Assembly: GCA_003278145.1 (NCBI GenBank)
Contig: QCGV01000012.1
Coordinates: 1 to 36,063, forward strand
Source: OCS116 cluster bacterium AG-390-A19
Lineage (GTDB): Bacteria > Pseudomonadota > Alphaproteobacteria > MED-G09
Direction of reading: 5' to 3'
DNA length: 36,063 nucleotides
Shown piece by piece: positions 9,379 to 16,670 of the stretch. Position 1 is the first letter of the stretch. Each line of letters begins with the position of its first letter. Under the pieces are notes generated by a model, which was not told the origin of the DNA, made no database searches, and saw nothing but the letters and a program-made list of their open reading frames with translations. Made by a program: the position numbers and the translations under genes.

Positions 9379-10363
9379 TAAAAACTTACCCATTGCTATT
9401 ACCATGGGTGATCCATCAGGCATTAATAGTGAAATAATTCTCAAAGCGTTCAAGCAAATAAATAATAGAAAAATAAGTTTTTTTATTATTTGTGATCCTG
9501 ATTGGATAAAAAAATCAAAAAAAATTTTTAATATAAATATCCCCATAAATATTATCTCTAAAAAAATTAATATAAAAAAAGATAAACTTAATATTTTACC
9601 TCTCAAAAACAAGATTTTGTTTGACTTGGGACAGCCAAACAAAAAAAATAACAAAGCTATATTGGAATCTCTCAACACTGCTATAAATCTTGCTAAAAAC
9701 AATGAGGTTTCAGGAATTGTTACACTTCCAATTTATAAAAAAAATCTTATGGAAAATAATTCAAATTTTATTGGGCATACAGAATATTTAGCTGAGAAAG
9801 ACGGTCAAGATTCATTAATGATTTTAATATCGAAAGATTTAAGAGTTGCAACAATAACTACTCATATTCCAATATCAAAAGTTTCAAAATCACTTACAAG
9901 AAAAAAAATTTCAACAAAAATAGAAATTCTTAATAATAGTCTCATAAAAGATTTTAATATTAAAAAACCGAAAATAGCTGTTTCTTCTCTAAACCCTCAT
10001 TCTGGTGAAGAAGGAAGCATAGGTAAAGAGGAAATTAATACAATTGAACCATGTGTAAATTATTTTAAAGACATAGGCATGAAAATAGAAGGTCCATTAC
10101 CAGCTGATACACTTTTTTATAAAAAAAATCTAAATAAATTCGATGCAAGGATTTGCATGTATCATGACCAGGCTTTAATACCCTTAAAAACAATAGATTT
10201 TTATGGAGGAATTAATTTTACTGCAGGGCTGTCTTTTGTAAGAACCTCTCCTGATCATGGAACAGCTTTTAATTTAGCTGGTAAAAATAAAGCTAATCCT
10301 AAGAGTTTAGTAAACGCGATTAAGCAGGCTTTCATAATATCAGAGAATAGAAAAAATAAATGA
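9356..10363 (+). CDS. pdxA: 4-hydroxythreonine-4-phosphate dehydrogenase
   Basis: 335 residues, normal for PdxA. It oxidises 4-phosphohydroxy-L-threonine with NAD in DXP-dependent pyridoxal phosphate synthesis. Conserved segments include ITMGDPSGINSEI at the N-terminus, IGHTEYLAEKDG (metal-ligand His), and CMYHDQALIPLK and TSPDHGTAFNLAGK near the C-terminus. The ATG at 9356 lies inside surA (23-nt overlap). A TTG at 9365 is an alternative, as no clear Shine-Dalgarno decides the start. It overlaps rsmA by 4 nt (ATGA). The surA-pdxA-rsmA order is widespread in Proteobacteria. Confidence 0.95.
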   Translation: MLSLNTDNKNLPIAITMGDPSGINSEIILKAFKQINNRKISFFIICDPDWIKKSKKIFNINIPINIISKKINIKKDKLNILPLKNKILFDLGQPNKKNNKAILESLNTAINLAKNNEVSGIVTLPIYKKNLMENNSNFIGHTEYLAEKDGQDSLMILISKDLRVATITTHIPISKVSKSLTRKKISTKIEILNNSLIKDFNIKKPKIAVSSLNPHSGEEGSIGKEEINTIEPCVNYFKDIGMKIEGPLPADTLFYKKNLNKFDARICMYHDQALIPLKTIDFYGGINFTAGLSFVRTSPDHGTAFNLAGKNKANPKSLVNAIKQAFIISENRKNK

Positions 10364-11193
10364 ATAGCAATAATGAGTCTCTGAAAAGAATTCTTAAAAA
10401 GTATAATTTAAAAGCCAAAAAAAGATTTGGCCAAAATTTTCTACATGATAAAAATATAATAAATCAAATTGTAAAATCTTCATCATGTGATGGGAGGTTT
10501 ATAGTCGAAGTTGGGCCTGGTCCAGGATTATTAACTAATGCTATATTAGAAAAAGAAACTAAAAAAGTTCTTGCAATTGAAACTGATAAAACTTTTCTTC
10601 CAATCTTAGAAGAGTTAAAAGAAAAACACCCTAAGAAATTTGAATTTATATTGAATGACGTTCTAAAAGTTGATTTAGACAAGCTTATCAGTGAAAATTA
10701 TTCTGTCATCTCAAATTTACCTTACAATATATCTGTGCCTTTCATAATATCCTTATTGATAAAAGAACAACCAGTTAAATGGGAAAAATTAACCCTAACT
10801 GTTCAAAAAGAAGTTGCAGATAGAATGATGGCAAAGGTAAATACAAAACAATACGGAAGATTAAGTGTTTTGACACAATGGAGATGCAGAATAAAAAAAA
10901 TATGTGAAATTAAACCTTCATGTTTCATACCACCCCCTAAAGTGATATCTACAGTAATCTCAATAGAACCAAAAAAAAATATATTAACACCATCAGTTGA
11001 AAATTTTCAGAAAATTGTGTCATACGCATTTGGATTTAGAAGAAAAACACTCAAAAAAAGTCTATCTAAATTAGAAATTGATATTAATAAACTTGCAGAT
11101 TTTTGTGAAATTGACTTAAGCCTAAGAGCCCAAAATTTAAGTGTAGATGATTATATTAATTTAACAATTGGATATGAAAAATTTTTAAAATAA
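10360..11193 (+). CDS. rsmA: 16S rRNA (adenine1518/1519-N6) dimethyltransferase
   Basis: 277 residues, full length for RsmA/KsgA. The SAM-binding motif I region is VEVGPGPGLLT, preceded by the family signature KKRFGQNFLHD. The catalytic NLPYNIS motif for N6-adenine methylation is intact. A C-terminal helical domain follows (FGFRRKTLKKSLS). It dimethylates two adjacent adenines in the 3' hairpin of 16S rRNA late in 30S assembly. It is the last gene of the lptF run, joined to pdxA by an ATGA overlap. It converges with gmk, sharing 9 bp at the 3' ends. Confidence 0.97.
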   Translation: MNSNNESLKRILKKYNLKAKKRFGQNFLHDKNIINQIVKSSSCDGRFIVEVGPGPGLLTNAILEKETKKVLAIETDKTFLPILEELKEKHPKKFEFILNDVLKVDLDKLISENYSVISNLPYNISVPFIISLLIKEQPVKWEKLTLTVQKEVADRMMAKVNTKQYGRLSVLTQWRCRIKKICEIKPSCFIPPPKVISTVISIEPKKNILTPSVENFQKIVSYAFGFRRKTLKKSLSKLEIDINKLADFCEIDLSLRAQNLSVDDYINLTIGYEKFLK

Positions 11194-11829
11194 ATCATCC
11201 CTTAAAGATTTAATTACATCTTGTATTTTATTTTGTCTTGTTCTTTTTAATCCTTCAGCAATAAGAATAGAATTAATTTTTTTTAAGCTTTCATCAAAAT
11301 CCTCGTTTATAATTATGTAATCATATTCGGCATAATGACTAATTTCATCTGAGGCTTTTGACATTCTTTTTTTTACTGTTTCATCAGTATCCTGATTTCT
11401 TTTCAATAATCTTTTCTCCAGCTCTTTTGCTGATGGCGGTAAAACAAAAATTTTCACTAAATCATCTTGTACAGAATTCATTAACTGTTGCGTTCCTTGC
11501 CAGTCAATATCGAAAAGAATATCTTTTCCACCTTTAAGCGCATTCATTACTGGTTTTTTTGGAGTTCCATAGTAAAAATCAAAAACTTTAGCATGCTCTA
11601 AAAATTCATCTTTATTGAGCATATCAATAAATTTCTCATCACTTACAAAAAAATAATCACTTTCATTAACCTCAAGAGACCTTGGTGGTCTAGTTGTAAA
11701 AGATATAGATAAAAATAAATTTTTATTTTTTTCTAATAATTTGCGGGATAGAGATGTTTTTCCAGCACCAGAAGGTGAAGATAAAACAATCATCATTCCC
11801 CTTCTATCTGTATTTAAATTATCTTTCAT
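11185..11829 (-). CDS. gmk: Guanylate kinase
   Basis: 214 residues. The P-loop SSPSGAGKTSL is at about residues 17-27, followed by the GMP-binding segment SFTTRPPRSLEVNESDYFFV and FLEHAKVFDFYYGTPK. The enzyme phosphorylates GMP to GDP. It is the last gene of fabD-fabG-acpP-fabF-gmk, only 4 nt after fabF. In many Alphaproteobacteria mltG and yicC lie between fabF and gmk; both are absent here. The gene overlaps convergent rsmA by 9 bp. Confidence 0.97.
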   Translation of the reverse strand: MKDNLNTDRRGMMIVLSSPSGAGKTSLSRKLLEKNKNLFLSISFTTRPPRSLEVNESDYFFVSDEKFIDMLNKDEFLEHAKVFDFYYGTPKKPVMNALKGGKDILFDIDWQGTQQLMNSVQDDLVKIFVLPPSAKELEKRLLKRNQDTDETVKKRMSKASDEISHYAEYDYIIINEDFDESLKKINSILIAEGLKRTRQNKIQDVIKSLRDDLF

Positions 11830-11833
11830 TCAT

Positions 11834-13108
11834 TTAATTATAATGATGTGAAAATATTAGGGAAGCATTAGTTCCTCCAAATCCAAAAGAATTTGAAAGT
11901 ACAGATTTTATCTCTTTTTCTTTAGCTTTATGAGGCACCAAATCAATTTTAGTTTCGACCGATGGATTATCAAGATTTATTGTTGGAGGAATAATATTCT
12001 CATTTAATGCCATAACACTAAAAACAGCTTCTATTGCTCCAGCAGCCCCTAATAAATGGCCTGTAGATGATTTTGTTGATGACATTGATAGATTTTCTGC
12101 AAAACCCCCAAAGGCTCTCTCTACAGCCCTTAATTCGATCTCATCACCTAAAGGAGTTGAAGTTCCGTGAGCATTAACATAATTAATTTCTTCTTTATTT
12201 ATACCCGCATCTTCAATAGCCATTAGAATTGATCTATATGCACCATCACCATCTTCAGATGGAGAGGTAATATGAAAAGCATCACCTGATACACCATAAC
12301 CTTTTAATTCACCGTAAATTTTTACATTCCTTGAAAGAGCATGCTCCATCTCTTCTAATACTAGAAAACCCGCGCCCTCTCCCATAACAAAACCATCCCT
12401 ATCTCTATCATATGGTCTAGAGGCTTTTTCTGGATTATTATTAAAGTTGGTGCTTAAAGCTCTACTAGCAGAAAACCCTGCCATACCGATTGGGCATATT
12501 GCTGCTTCTGCTCCACCAACTAACATAACATCTGCTTTATTATTTTTTATCATTTGTGCACCCTCACCAATTGAATGTGAACCTGAAGCACAAGCAGTTA
12601 CAGCCGCTAAATTAGGGCCTTTTAAATTATTTTTAATTGAAATTTGACCAGCTGCTAGATTTATTAGAGCACCTGGAATAAAAAAAGGACTTACCCTTCT
12701 TGGCCCCTTTTCATTAAGAAGAAGAGCGGTTTTTTCTATACTGGCTAATCCTCCAATACCAGAACCTACACCTACCCCTGAACGATAGCTATCCTCGTCA
12801 TTCTGAGGTGACCAACCACTATCTTTAAGAGCCATTTCAGCAGCGGCAATACCAAATAAAATAAAAGTATCAATTTTCTTTTGATCTTTTGGTGAAATCC
12901 AATCACTTGCATTAAAGGATCCATCATTTGCGCTTAAGCCTTCACCCAATGGAACCTCACAAGCAATTGTGCATGGGTAATCAGTAGCATCAAATTTTGT
13001 AATCGATGAAGCTCCAGATTTTCCTGAAATTAAATTCTTCCAACTAGACTTTAAATCTCCGCCAAGCGGAGTAACAGCACCTAAACCAGTAATTACTACT
13101 CTACGCAA
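11834..13108 (-). CDS. fabF: Beta-ketoacyl-ACP synthase II
   Basis: 424 residues. The condensing-enzyme triad is intact: C173 in TACASG, H314 in NAHGTSTPLGD and H351 in STGHLLGAAGA. The C-terminal SFGFGGTNASL motif is present. FabF elongates acyl-ACP with malonyl-ACP in type II fatty-acid synthesis. The start is TTG at 13108 (MRRVVITGLG, the standard FabF N-terminus), with a GGTGA ribosome site just upstream. It follows acpP by 20 nt, so carrier protein and synthase are probably made from one transcript. Confidence 0.98.
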   Translation of the reverse strand: MRRVVITGLGAVTPLGGDLKSSWKNLISGKSGASSITKFDATDYPCTIACEVPLGEGLSANDGSFNASDWISPKDQKKIDTFILFGIAAAEMALKDSGWSPQNDEDSYRSGVGVGSGIGGLASIEKTALLLNEKGPRRVSPFFIPGALINLAAGQISIKNNLKGPNLAAVTACASGSHSIGEGAQMIKNNKADVMLVGGAEAAICPIGMAGFSASRALSTNFNNNPEKASRPYDRDRDGFVMGEGAGFLVLEEMEHALSRNVKIYGELKGYGVSGDAFHITSPSEDGDGAYRSILMAIEDAGINKEEINYVNAHGTSTPLGDEIELRAVERAFGGFAENLSMSSTKSSTGHLLGAAGAIEAVFSVMALNENIIPPTINLDNPSVETKIDLVPHKAKEKEIKSVLSNSFGFGGTNASLIFSHHYN

Positions 13109-13128
13109 CTAATATCACCGTTTTGAGC

Positions 13129-13365
13129 TTAACTTTTAGCAGAGTCTATAAAGTTAATAGCATCTCCAACTGAAAGTATTGTTTCAGCCGCATCATCAGG
13201 TATTTCAATACCAAACTCTTCTTCAAAAGCCATTACAAGCTCTACTGTATCTAAACTATCAGCACCAAGGTCTTCTATAAAGCTTGCTGAAGCAGTAACT
13301 TTATCGGCCTCAACCCCTAAATGCTCAACTACTATTGCTTGGACTTTTTCTAGTGTATCACTCAT
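13129..13365 (-). CDS. acpP: Acyl carrier protein
   Basis: 78 residues, highly acidic, four-helix ACP. The phosphopantetheine attachment site is S37 in [10 protein letters not shown]. It carries growing acyl chains for FabD, FabF and FabG and for lipid A and phospholipid acyltransferases. An AGGGAA ribosome site lies upstream of the ATG. The 116-nt gap between fabG and acpP is long for this genome and holds two inverted repeats, suggesting that acpP has its own promoter or leader control. This would fit the high ACP levels most bacteria need. Confidence 0.98.
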   Translation of the reverse strand: MSDTLEKVQAIVVEHLGVEADKVTASASFIEDLGADSLDTVELVMAFEEEFGIEIPDDAAETILSVGDAINFIDSAKS

Positions 13366-13404
13366 TTTGTATTCCCTTTTTTTATTTATTATTTAATTTA
13401 ACTT

Positions 13405-13427
13405 CATAATTCTGAATCAGTATCATG
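13405..13427. promoter_or_regulatory. 23-bp near-perfect palindrome upstream of acpP (possible operator)
   Basis: An interrupted palindrome centred on CTGATTCAG. Of 11 possible base pairs around the central T, nine match as DNA, and one more would be a G-U pair in RNA. It lies 40-62 nt upstream of the acpP start codon, where a repressor or activator could act. The centre holds GATTC, a GANTC site of the CcrM methylase type. It could instead be an RNA hairpin with an AUU loop. No known regulator is assigned. Confidence 0.4.
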
Positions 13428-13429
13428 CG

Positions 13430-13450
13430 ACTTAGCATATTGAGCTAAGT
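13430..13450. repeat. 7-bp perfect inverted repeat in the fabG-acpP gap
   Basis: ACTTAGC and GCTAAGT are separated by a 7-nt loop, two bases from the 23-bp palindrome. No U-tract follows on either strand, so it is unlikely to be an intrinsic terminator. It could be a processing hairpin protecting acpP mRNA or a second operator. Confidence 0.45.
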
Positions 13451-13481
13451 AATACAATAATCTCTTTAAATACGCCAATAA

Positions 13482-14219
13482 TTAAATCATTAACATCCCA
13501 CCATTGATATGAATAGTTTGACCGGTTATATAGCTAGCCTTATCCGAGGCTAAAAAACAAACAGCTCCCGCTATATCATCTGGTTTACCTAATCTACCTA
13601 CACTTATAGAGTGTAAAATCTCTTCCTTTCTGTCGTCACTTAATTCTGCAGTCATATTAGTTTCAATGAAACCTGGGGCTATACTATTAACAGTAACTGA
13701 TCTTGAACCAACTTCTTGAGCTAATGATTTGGACATAGCTATTATGCCAGCTTTCGATGCTGAATAATTTGATTGACCAGCACCACCTGCAACACCTATC
13801 ACAGATGTTATATTTATAATTCTTCCATATCTTCTTTTAATCATCCCTTTTATTAACTGCTTTGTTAGTTTAAAAATCGAATTTAAATTAACATTTATAA
13901 CCTCATTCCAGTCTTCTTCTGACATCCTCATGAATAAATTATCTCTTGTAATACCTGCATTATTTATCAAAATATCAATTTGACCCATTTTTTCTTGAGC
14001 ACTATTTGCAAGTTCATCAATTCCCTCGGATTTTGAAAGATCCGAAATAATTATCTCACAATTTCCACCTATAAGCTTTTGTAAACTTTCAAGTTCTGAT
14101 TTGTTTCGTCCAGTTAAACATAAATCTGCACCATTTGATGATAACTCGATGGCAATAGCTTTTCCTATACCGCCACTTGCACCAGTTACTAGCACCTTTT
14201 TACCCTTTAAATCTATCAT
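13482..14219 (-). CDS. fabG: 3-oxoacyl-ACP reductase
   Basis: 245 residues, classical SDR. The cofactor loop is TGASGGIGKA (about 12-21), NNAG is at about 86-89, and the catalytic residues are S139, Y152 and K156 in the YSASK context. FabG reduces 3-oxoacyl-ACP with NADPH. It lies between fabD and acpP, 9 nt after fabD, with AGGGAT as ribosome site. Position and full conservation separate it from the second, more divergent SDR at 21805-22479. Confidence 0.97.
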   Translation of the reverse strand: MIDLKGKKVLVTGASGGIGKAIAIELSSNGADLCLTGRNKSELESLQKLIGGNCEIIISDLSKSEGIDELANSAQEKMGQIDILINNAGITRDNLFMRMSEEDWNEVINVNLNSIFKLTKQLIKGMIKRRYGRIINITSVIGVAGGAGQSNYSASKAGIIAMSKSLAQEVGSRSVTVNSIAPGFIETNMTAELSDDRKEEILHSISVGRLGKPDDIAGAVCFLASDKASYITGQTIHINGGMLMI

Positions 14220-14228
14220 TTGTAATCC

Positions 14229-15161
14229 CTAACTATCAAATTCTAAAAGAAGATTTTCCACTGATTCTTTACTACCAGCTGACATTCTTTTAAATGAAGG
14301 ACAACTTCTTTTAGCTAGATTAGATAATACAGATCCACTTCCTATTTCGTATAATTCTTCAACACCCATATCAACAAATTTTGTCATTGTTTCTCTCCAC
14401 CTTACCATTTCGGTAACCTGATTCACCAGATTATTCTTTATTTGATTCTCATCTTCAGAAATATCAACTGTAACATTTGAAATTACAGGTACATCAGGTT
14501 TTTGTAATTTAATAGAAGATAACGATTTTTCCATAATTTCTTGTGCAGGTTTCATTAAGGGACAGTGAAATGGGGCACTTACAGCAAGTTGCATAGCTTT
14601 TCTTGCTCCATTTTCCTTAAAAATATGAAGTGAATTTTCAATATTTTCCTTTAGACCCGATAGAACAACTTGCCCATCTGCATTATCATTTGCGATAAAA
14701 ACAGTATCTTGCAGATTGTTGCTAATAATTATTTCTAAAATTTGATCAAAATTTAAACCTAAAATTGCTGCCATAGAGCCCTTATTCTTTGGAACTGAGC
14801 TTTGCATAGCTTTTCCTCTTATTTTTAGAGTTAATGCAGCATCTTTTAAAGTAAGACTATTTGCAGCAGTGAGGGCTGAATATTCGCCAAGAGAGTGACC
14901 AGCCAAAACACCGGAGATTATAAAACCACGTTTTTTTAAAATTTCTGTAATAGCAATACTTACCGCCATTAATGCAGGCTGAGTATTTTCAGTTAAAATT
15001 AATTCTTCCTCCGGTCCTTCAAACATAACTCTGGATAAGTTTTGCTCAAGAGTATCATCGATTTCCTCAAAAACATGTTTTGCTTCAGGAAATGTTTTTG
15101 ATAAATCTAAGCCCATACCAACATATTGACTACCCTGGCCAGGAAAAACAAATGCTCTCAT
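14229..15161 (-). CDS. fabD: Malonyl-CoA:ACP transacylase
   Basis: 310 residues. The N-terminus MRAFVFPGQGSQ is characteristic. The nucleophile S90 lies in GHSLGEYSAL and the partner H199 in SAPFHCPLM; the family arginine is in KIRGKAMQ. It loads malonyl groups onto ACP and begins the fab run. A strong GGAGGG ribosome site precedes the ATG. It is divergent from rpsF across the longest gap in the window (127 nt). Confidence 0.98.
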   Translation of the reverse strand: MRAFVFPGQGSQYVGMGLDLSKTFPEAKHVFEEIDDTLEQNLSRVMFEGPEEELILTENTQPALMAVSIAITEILKKRGFIISGVLAGHSLGEYSALTAANSLTLKDAALTLKIRGKAMQSSVPKNKGSMAAILGLNFDQILEIIISNNLQDTVFIANDNADGQVVLSGLKENIENSLHIFKENGARKAMQLAVSAPFHCPLMKPAQEIMEKSLSSIKLQKPDVPVISNVTVDISEDENQIKNNLVNQVTEMVRWRETMTKFVDMGVEELYEIGSGSVLSNLAKRSCPSFKRMSAGSKESVENLLLEFDS

Positions 15162-15184
15162 TTATAACCCTCCATTTTTTGTAT

Positions 15185-15215
15185 ATATTAAAAATAAATA
15201 TTCAATATATTACAA
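15185..15215 (-). promoter_or_regulatory. Candidate fabD promoter
   Basis: Reading on the minus strand, TTGTAA (15210-15215) is followed after 19 nt by TAATAT (15185-15190). This gives a 5' leader of about 15 nt with a GGAGGG ribosome site. The spacer is longer than ideal and the gap is AT-rich, so chance is possible. The rest of the 127-nt gap holds an 8-bp CAAGCTTG palindrome and no clear ribosomal-protein leader structure. Confidence 0.3.
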
Positions 15216-15288
15216 GCTTGCAAATTATAGCTTAATACATTAAAGAACTCCTAAGTTTTTAATTTAGAAATTTTTATGAAGGAATAAT

Positions 15289-15651
15289 ATGCCATATTAC
15301 GAGCATGTATTTATAACAAGACCTGAAATAGCACCTCAACAGGTAGAAAATCTTGTTGAAGACATTAAAACCGTCATTAAAGATAACGGCGGTAAATCAG
15401 TTTATACAGAATATTGGGGTTTAAGAGACCTTGCATATAAAATAAAAAAAAGTGAGAGAGGCCATTACTCTTTAATTAGAATTGATAGCCCAAGCTCTGC
15501 AATACATGAATTAGAAAGAATTCAAAAACTTAATGAAGATGTTCTTCGTTATTTGACTATTAAAACTGATGATCTTAGTGAAGATTCATCGCCAATTATG
15601 AAAGCCTCTTTAAAGAAAGAAGGCTCATATAGTTCTTCTAAAGGTGCTTAA
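15289..15651 (+). CDS. rpsF: 30S ribosomal protein S6
   Basis: 120 residues, S6 fold. The N-terminus [20 protein letters not shown] and the segment [22 protein letters not shown] are typical. S6 pairs with S18 on the 30S platform. AAGGA precedes the ATG. It is the first gene of rpsF-rpsR-rplI, followed by dnaB, and divergent from fabD. The C-terminal 20 residues form a short Ser/Lys-rich tail. I looked for the known S6:S18-binding leader motif and did not see its conserved CCG. Confidence 0.98.
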   Translation: MPYYEHVFITRPEIAPQQVENLVEDIKTVIKDNGGKSVYTEYWGLRDLAYKIKKSERGHYSLIRIDSPSSAIHELERIQKLNEDVLRYLTIKTDDLSEDSSPIMKASLKKEGSYSSSKGA

Positions 15652-15656
15652 TAATT

Positions 15657-15917
15657 ATGAATAATTCAATACAAAATATTACACAAATACCAACAAAAAG
15701 ACCTTTTCTACGTAGAAAAAAAACTTGTCCTTTCTCCGGAGATAAATCTCCTAAAATCGATTATAAAGATACAAAATTATTAAAAAAATATCTTTCTGAA
15801 CGAGGAAAAATGATCCCAAGTAGAATTACTGCTGTTTCAGCAAAAAAACAAAGGGAGTTGGCAAGGGCTATTAAAAGATCAAGGTATATTGCTCTAATAC
15901 CATACCAAATGGATTAA
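15657..15917 (+). CDS. rpsR: 30S ribosomal protein S18
   Basis: 86 residues. Conserved core: [36 protein letters not shown] and [21 protein letters not shown]. It binds 16S rRNA as a dimer with S6. It lies 5 nt after rpsF and 6 nt before rplI, the standard bacterial order. Its N-terminal extension of about 15 residues before the conserved core is within the normal range. Confidence 0.98.
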   Translation: MNNSIQNITQIPTKRPFLRRKKTCPFSGDKSPKIDYKDTKLLKKYLSERGKMIPSRITAVSAKKQRELARAIKRSRYIALIPYQMD

Positions 15918-15923
15918 TATAAA

Positions 15924-16592
15924 ATGGAAGTAATTTTATTAGAAAGAATTGAACGTCTTGGCCAAATGGGCGATGTAGTTGTTGTAAAAGATGGATTTGC
16001 TAGAAATTTCTTGTTACCTAAAAATAAAGCTCTAAGAGCAAATAAAGAAAATTTAGAATTTTTTGAGAAAGAAAAAATCAATTTAGAAGCTAAAAATTTA
16101 AAATTAAAAAATGAAGCAGAAGCTGTATCAGAAAAAATTGTTGTGAATAATTATATTATAATTCGTCAAGCAAGTGATACTGGTCAACTATACGGATCAG
16201 TAAACTCTGGTGACATAAAAGAAAAGCTTCAAGAAGAAGGTTTTTCGATTGAAAAAAATCAAGTCGTATTAGACAGACCAATTAAAGAAATTGGCCATCA
16301 TGAAATTAGAGTTAAGCTACATCCTGAAGTAACGTCAAATATCTCAATCTATATTTCAAGAAGCCAAGAAGAAGCTGAGGCATTAATAAAAGGTGAAATC
16401 ACTAAAACTGAAACAGCAAAAGAGGATACAATTAATCTTGAAGAAATATTTGAAGAAGGCGCAGTACCAGAATCTGTAAATGAAGAGGACGTAGCTTTAG
16501 ACGAGAACGAGGTTACTTCAGAAGAAGAGACTAACTCAGATTCAAATGCAGATTTATCGAATGAAGAAGTTGAAGATAAATCAGATACTTAA
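15924..16592 (+). CDS. rplI: 50S ribosomal protein L9 with long acidic C-terminal tail
   Basis: 222 residues, against about 150 for the usual L9. The N-terminal rRNA-binding domain (MEVILLERIERLGQMGDVV, residues 1-50), connecting helix (about 45-75) and C-terminal domain (about 80-150, GQLYGSVNSGDI) are complete. From about residue 150 the chain is low-complexity and rich in Glu, Asp, Ser and Asn, ending in VEDKSDT. Extended L9 tails occur in Alphaproteobacteria, but this one is long. Translation is continuous with no frameshift. The 78-nt gap to dnaB follows. Confidence 0.97.
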   Translation: MEVILLERIERLGQMGDVVVVKDGFARNFLLPKNKALRANKENLEFFEKEKINLEAKNLKLKNEAEAVSEKIVVNNYIIIRQASDTGQLYGSVNSGDIKEKLQEEGFSIEKNQVVLDRPIKEIGHHEIRVKLHPEVTSNISIYISRSQEEAEALIKGEITKTETAKEDTINLEEIFEEGAVPESVNEEDVALDENEVTSEEETNSDSNADLSNEEVEDKSDT

Positions 16593-16605
16593 AAAGTTAA
16601 CCCCA

Positions 16606-16624
16606 ATATCCACAGTTATCCACA
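16606..16624 (+). promoter_or_regulatory. Two DnaA boxes 10 bp apart upstream of dnaB
   Basis: TTATCCACA (16616-16624) is a perfect match to the consensus DnaA box. ATATCCACA (16606-16614) differs at one base. Both point the same way and start exactly 10 bp apart, so they lie on one face of the helix. The second overlaps a candidate -35 element. The boxes are seen in the sequence; binding and regulation are inferred. Confidence 0.6.
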
Positions 16625-16647
16625 GATAATTTTCTTTCCTTTATTAT
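16619..16647 (+). promoter_or_regulatory. Candidate dnaB promoter overlapping a DnaA box
   Basis: TCCACA (16619-16624, 4 of 6 to the -35 consensus), a 17-nt spacer, and TATTAT (16642-16647, 5 of 6 to the -10 consensus). The predicted start is near 16654, leaving a leader of about 17 nt with no Shine-Dalgarno before the ATG at 16671. The -35 lies within the perfect DnaA box, so DnaA binding would compete with or guide RNA polymerase. Read-through from rplI is also possible. Confidence 0.4.
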
Positions 16648-16670
16648 CTTTATAGTTATAGATTGTTCTT

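Noticed and set aside
15162-15288. Possible S6:S18-binding autoregulatory leader before rpsF
   Set aside because: The conserved CCG and flanking stem of the known motif are not visible; the leader is AT-rich with no convincing fold.
16611-16670. Chromosomal origin of replication upstream of dnaB
   Set aside because: Only two DnaA boxes and no clear unwinding element beyond general AT-richness; origin marker genes are absent from the window.
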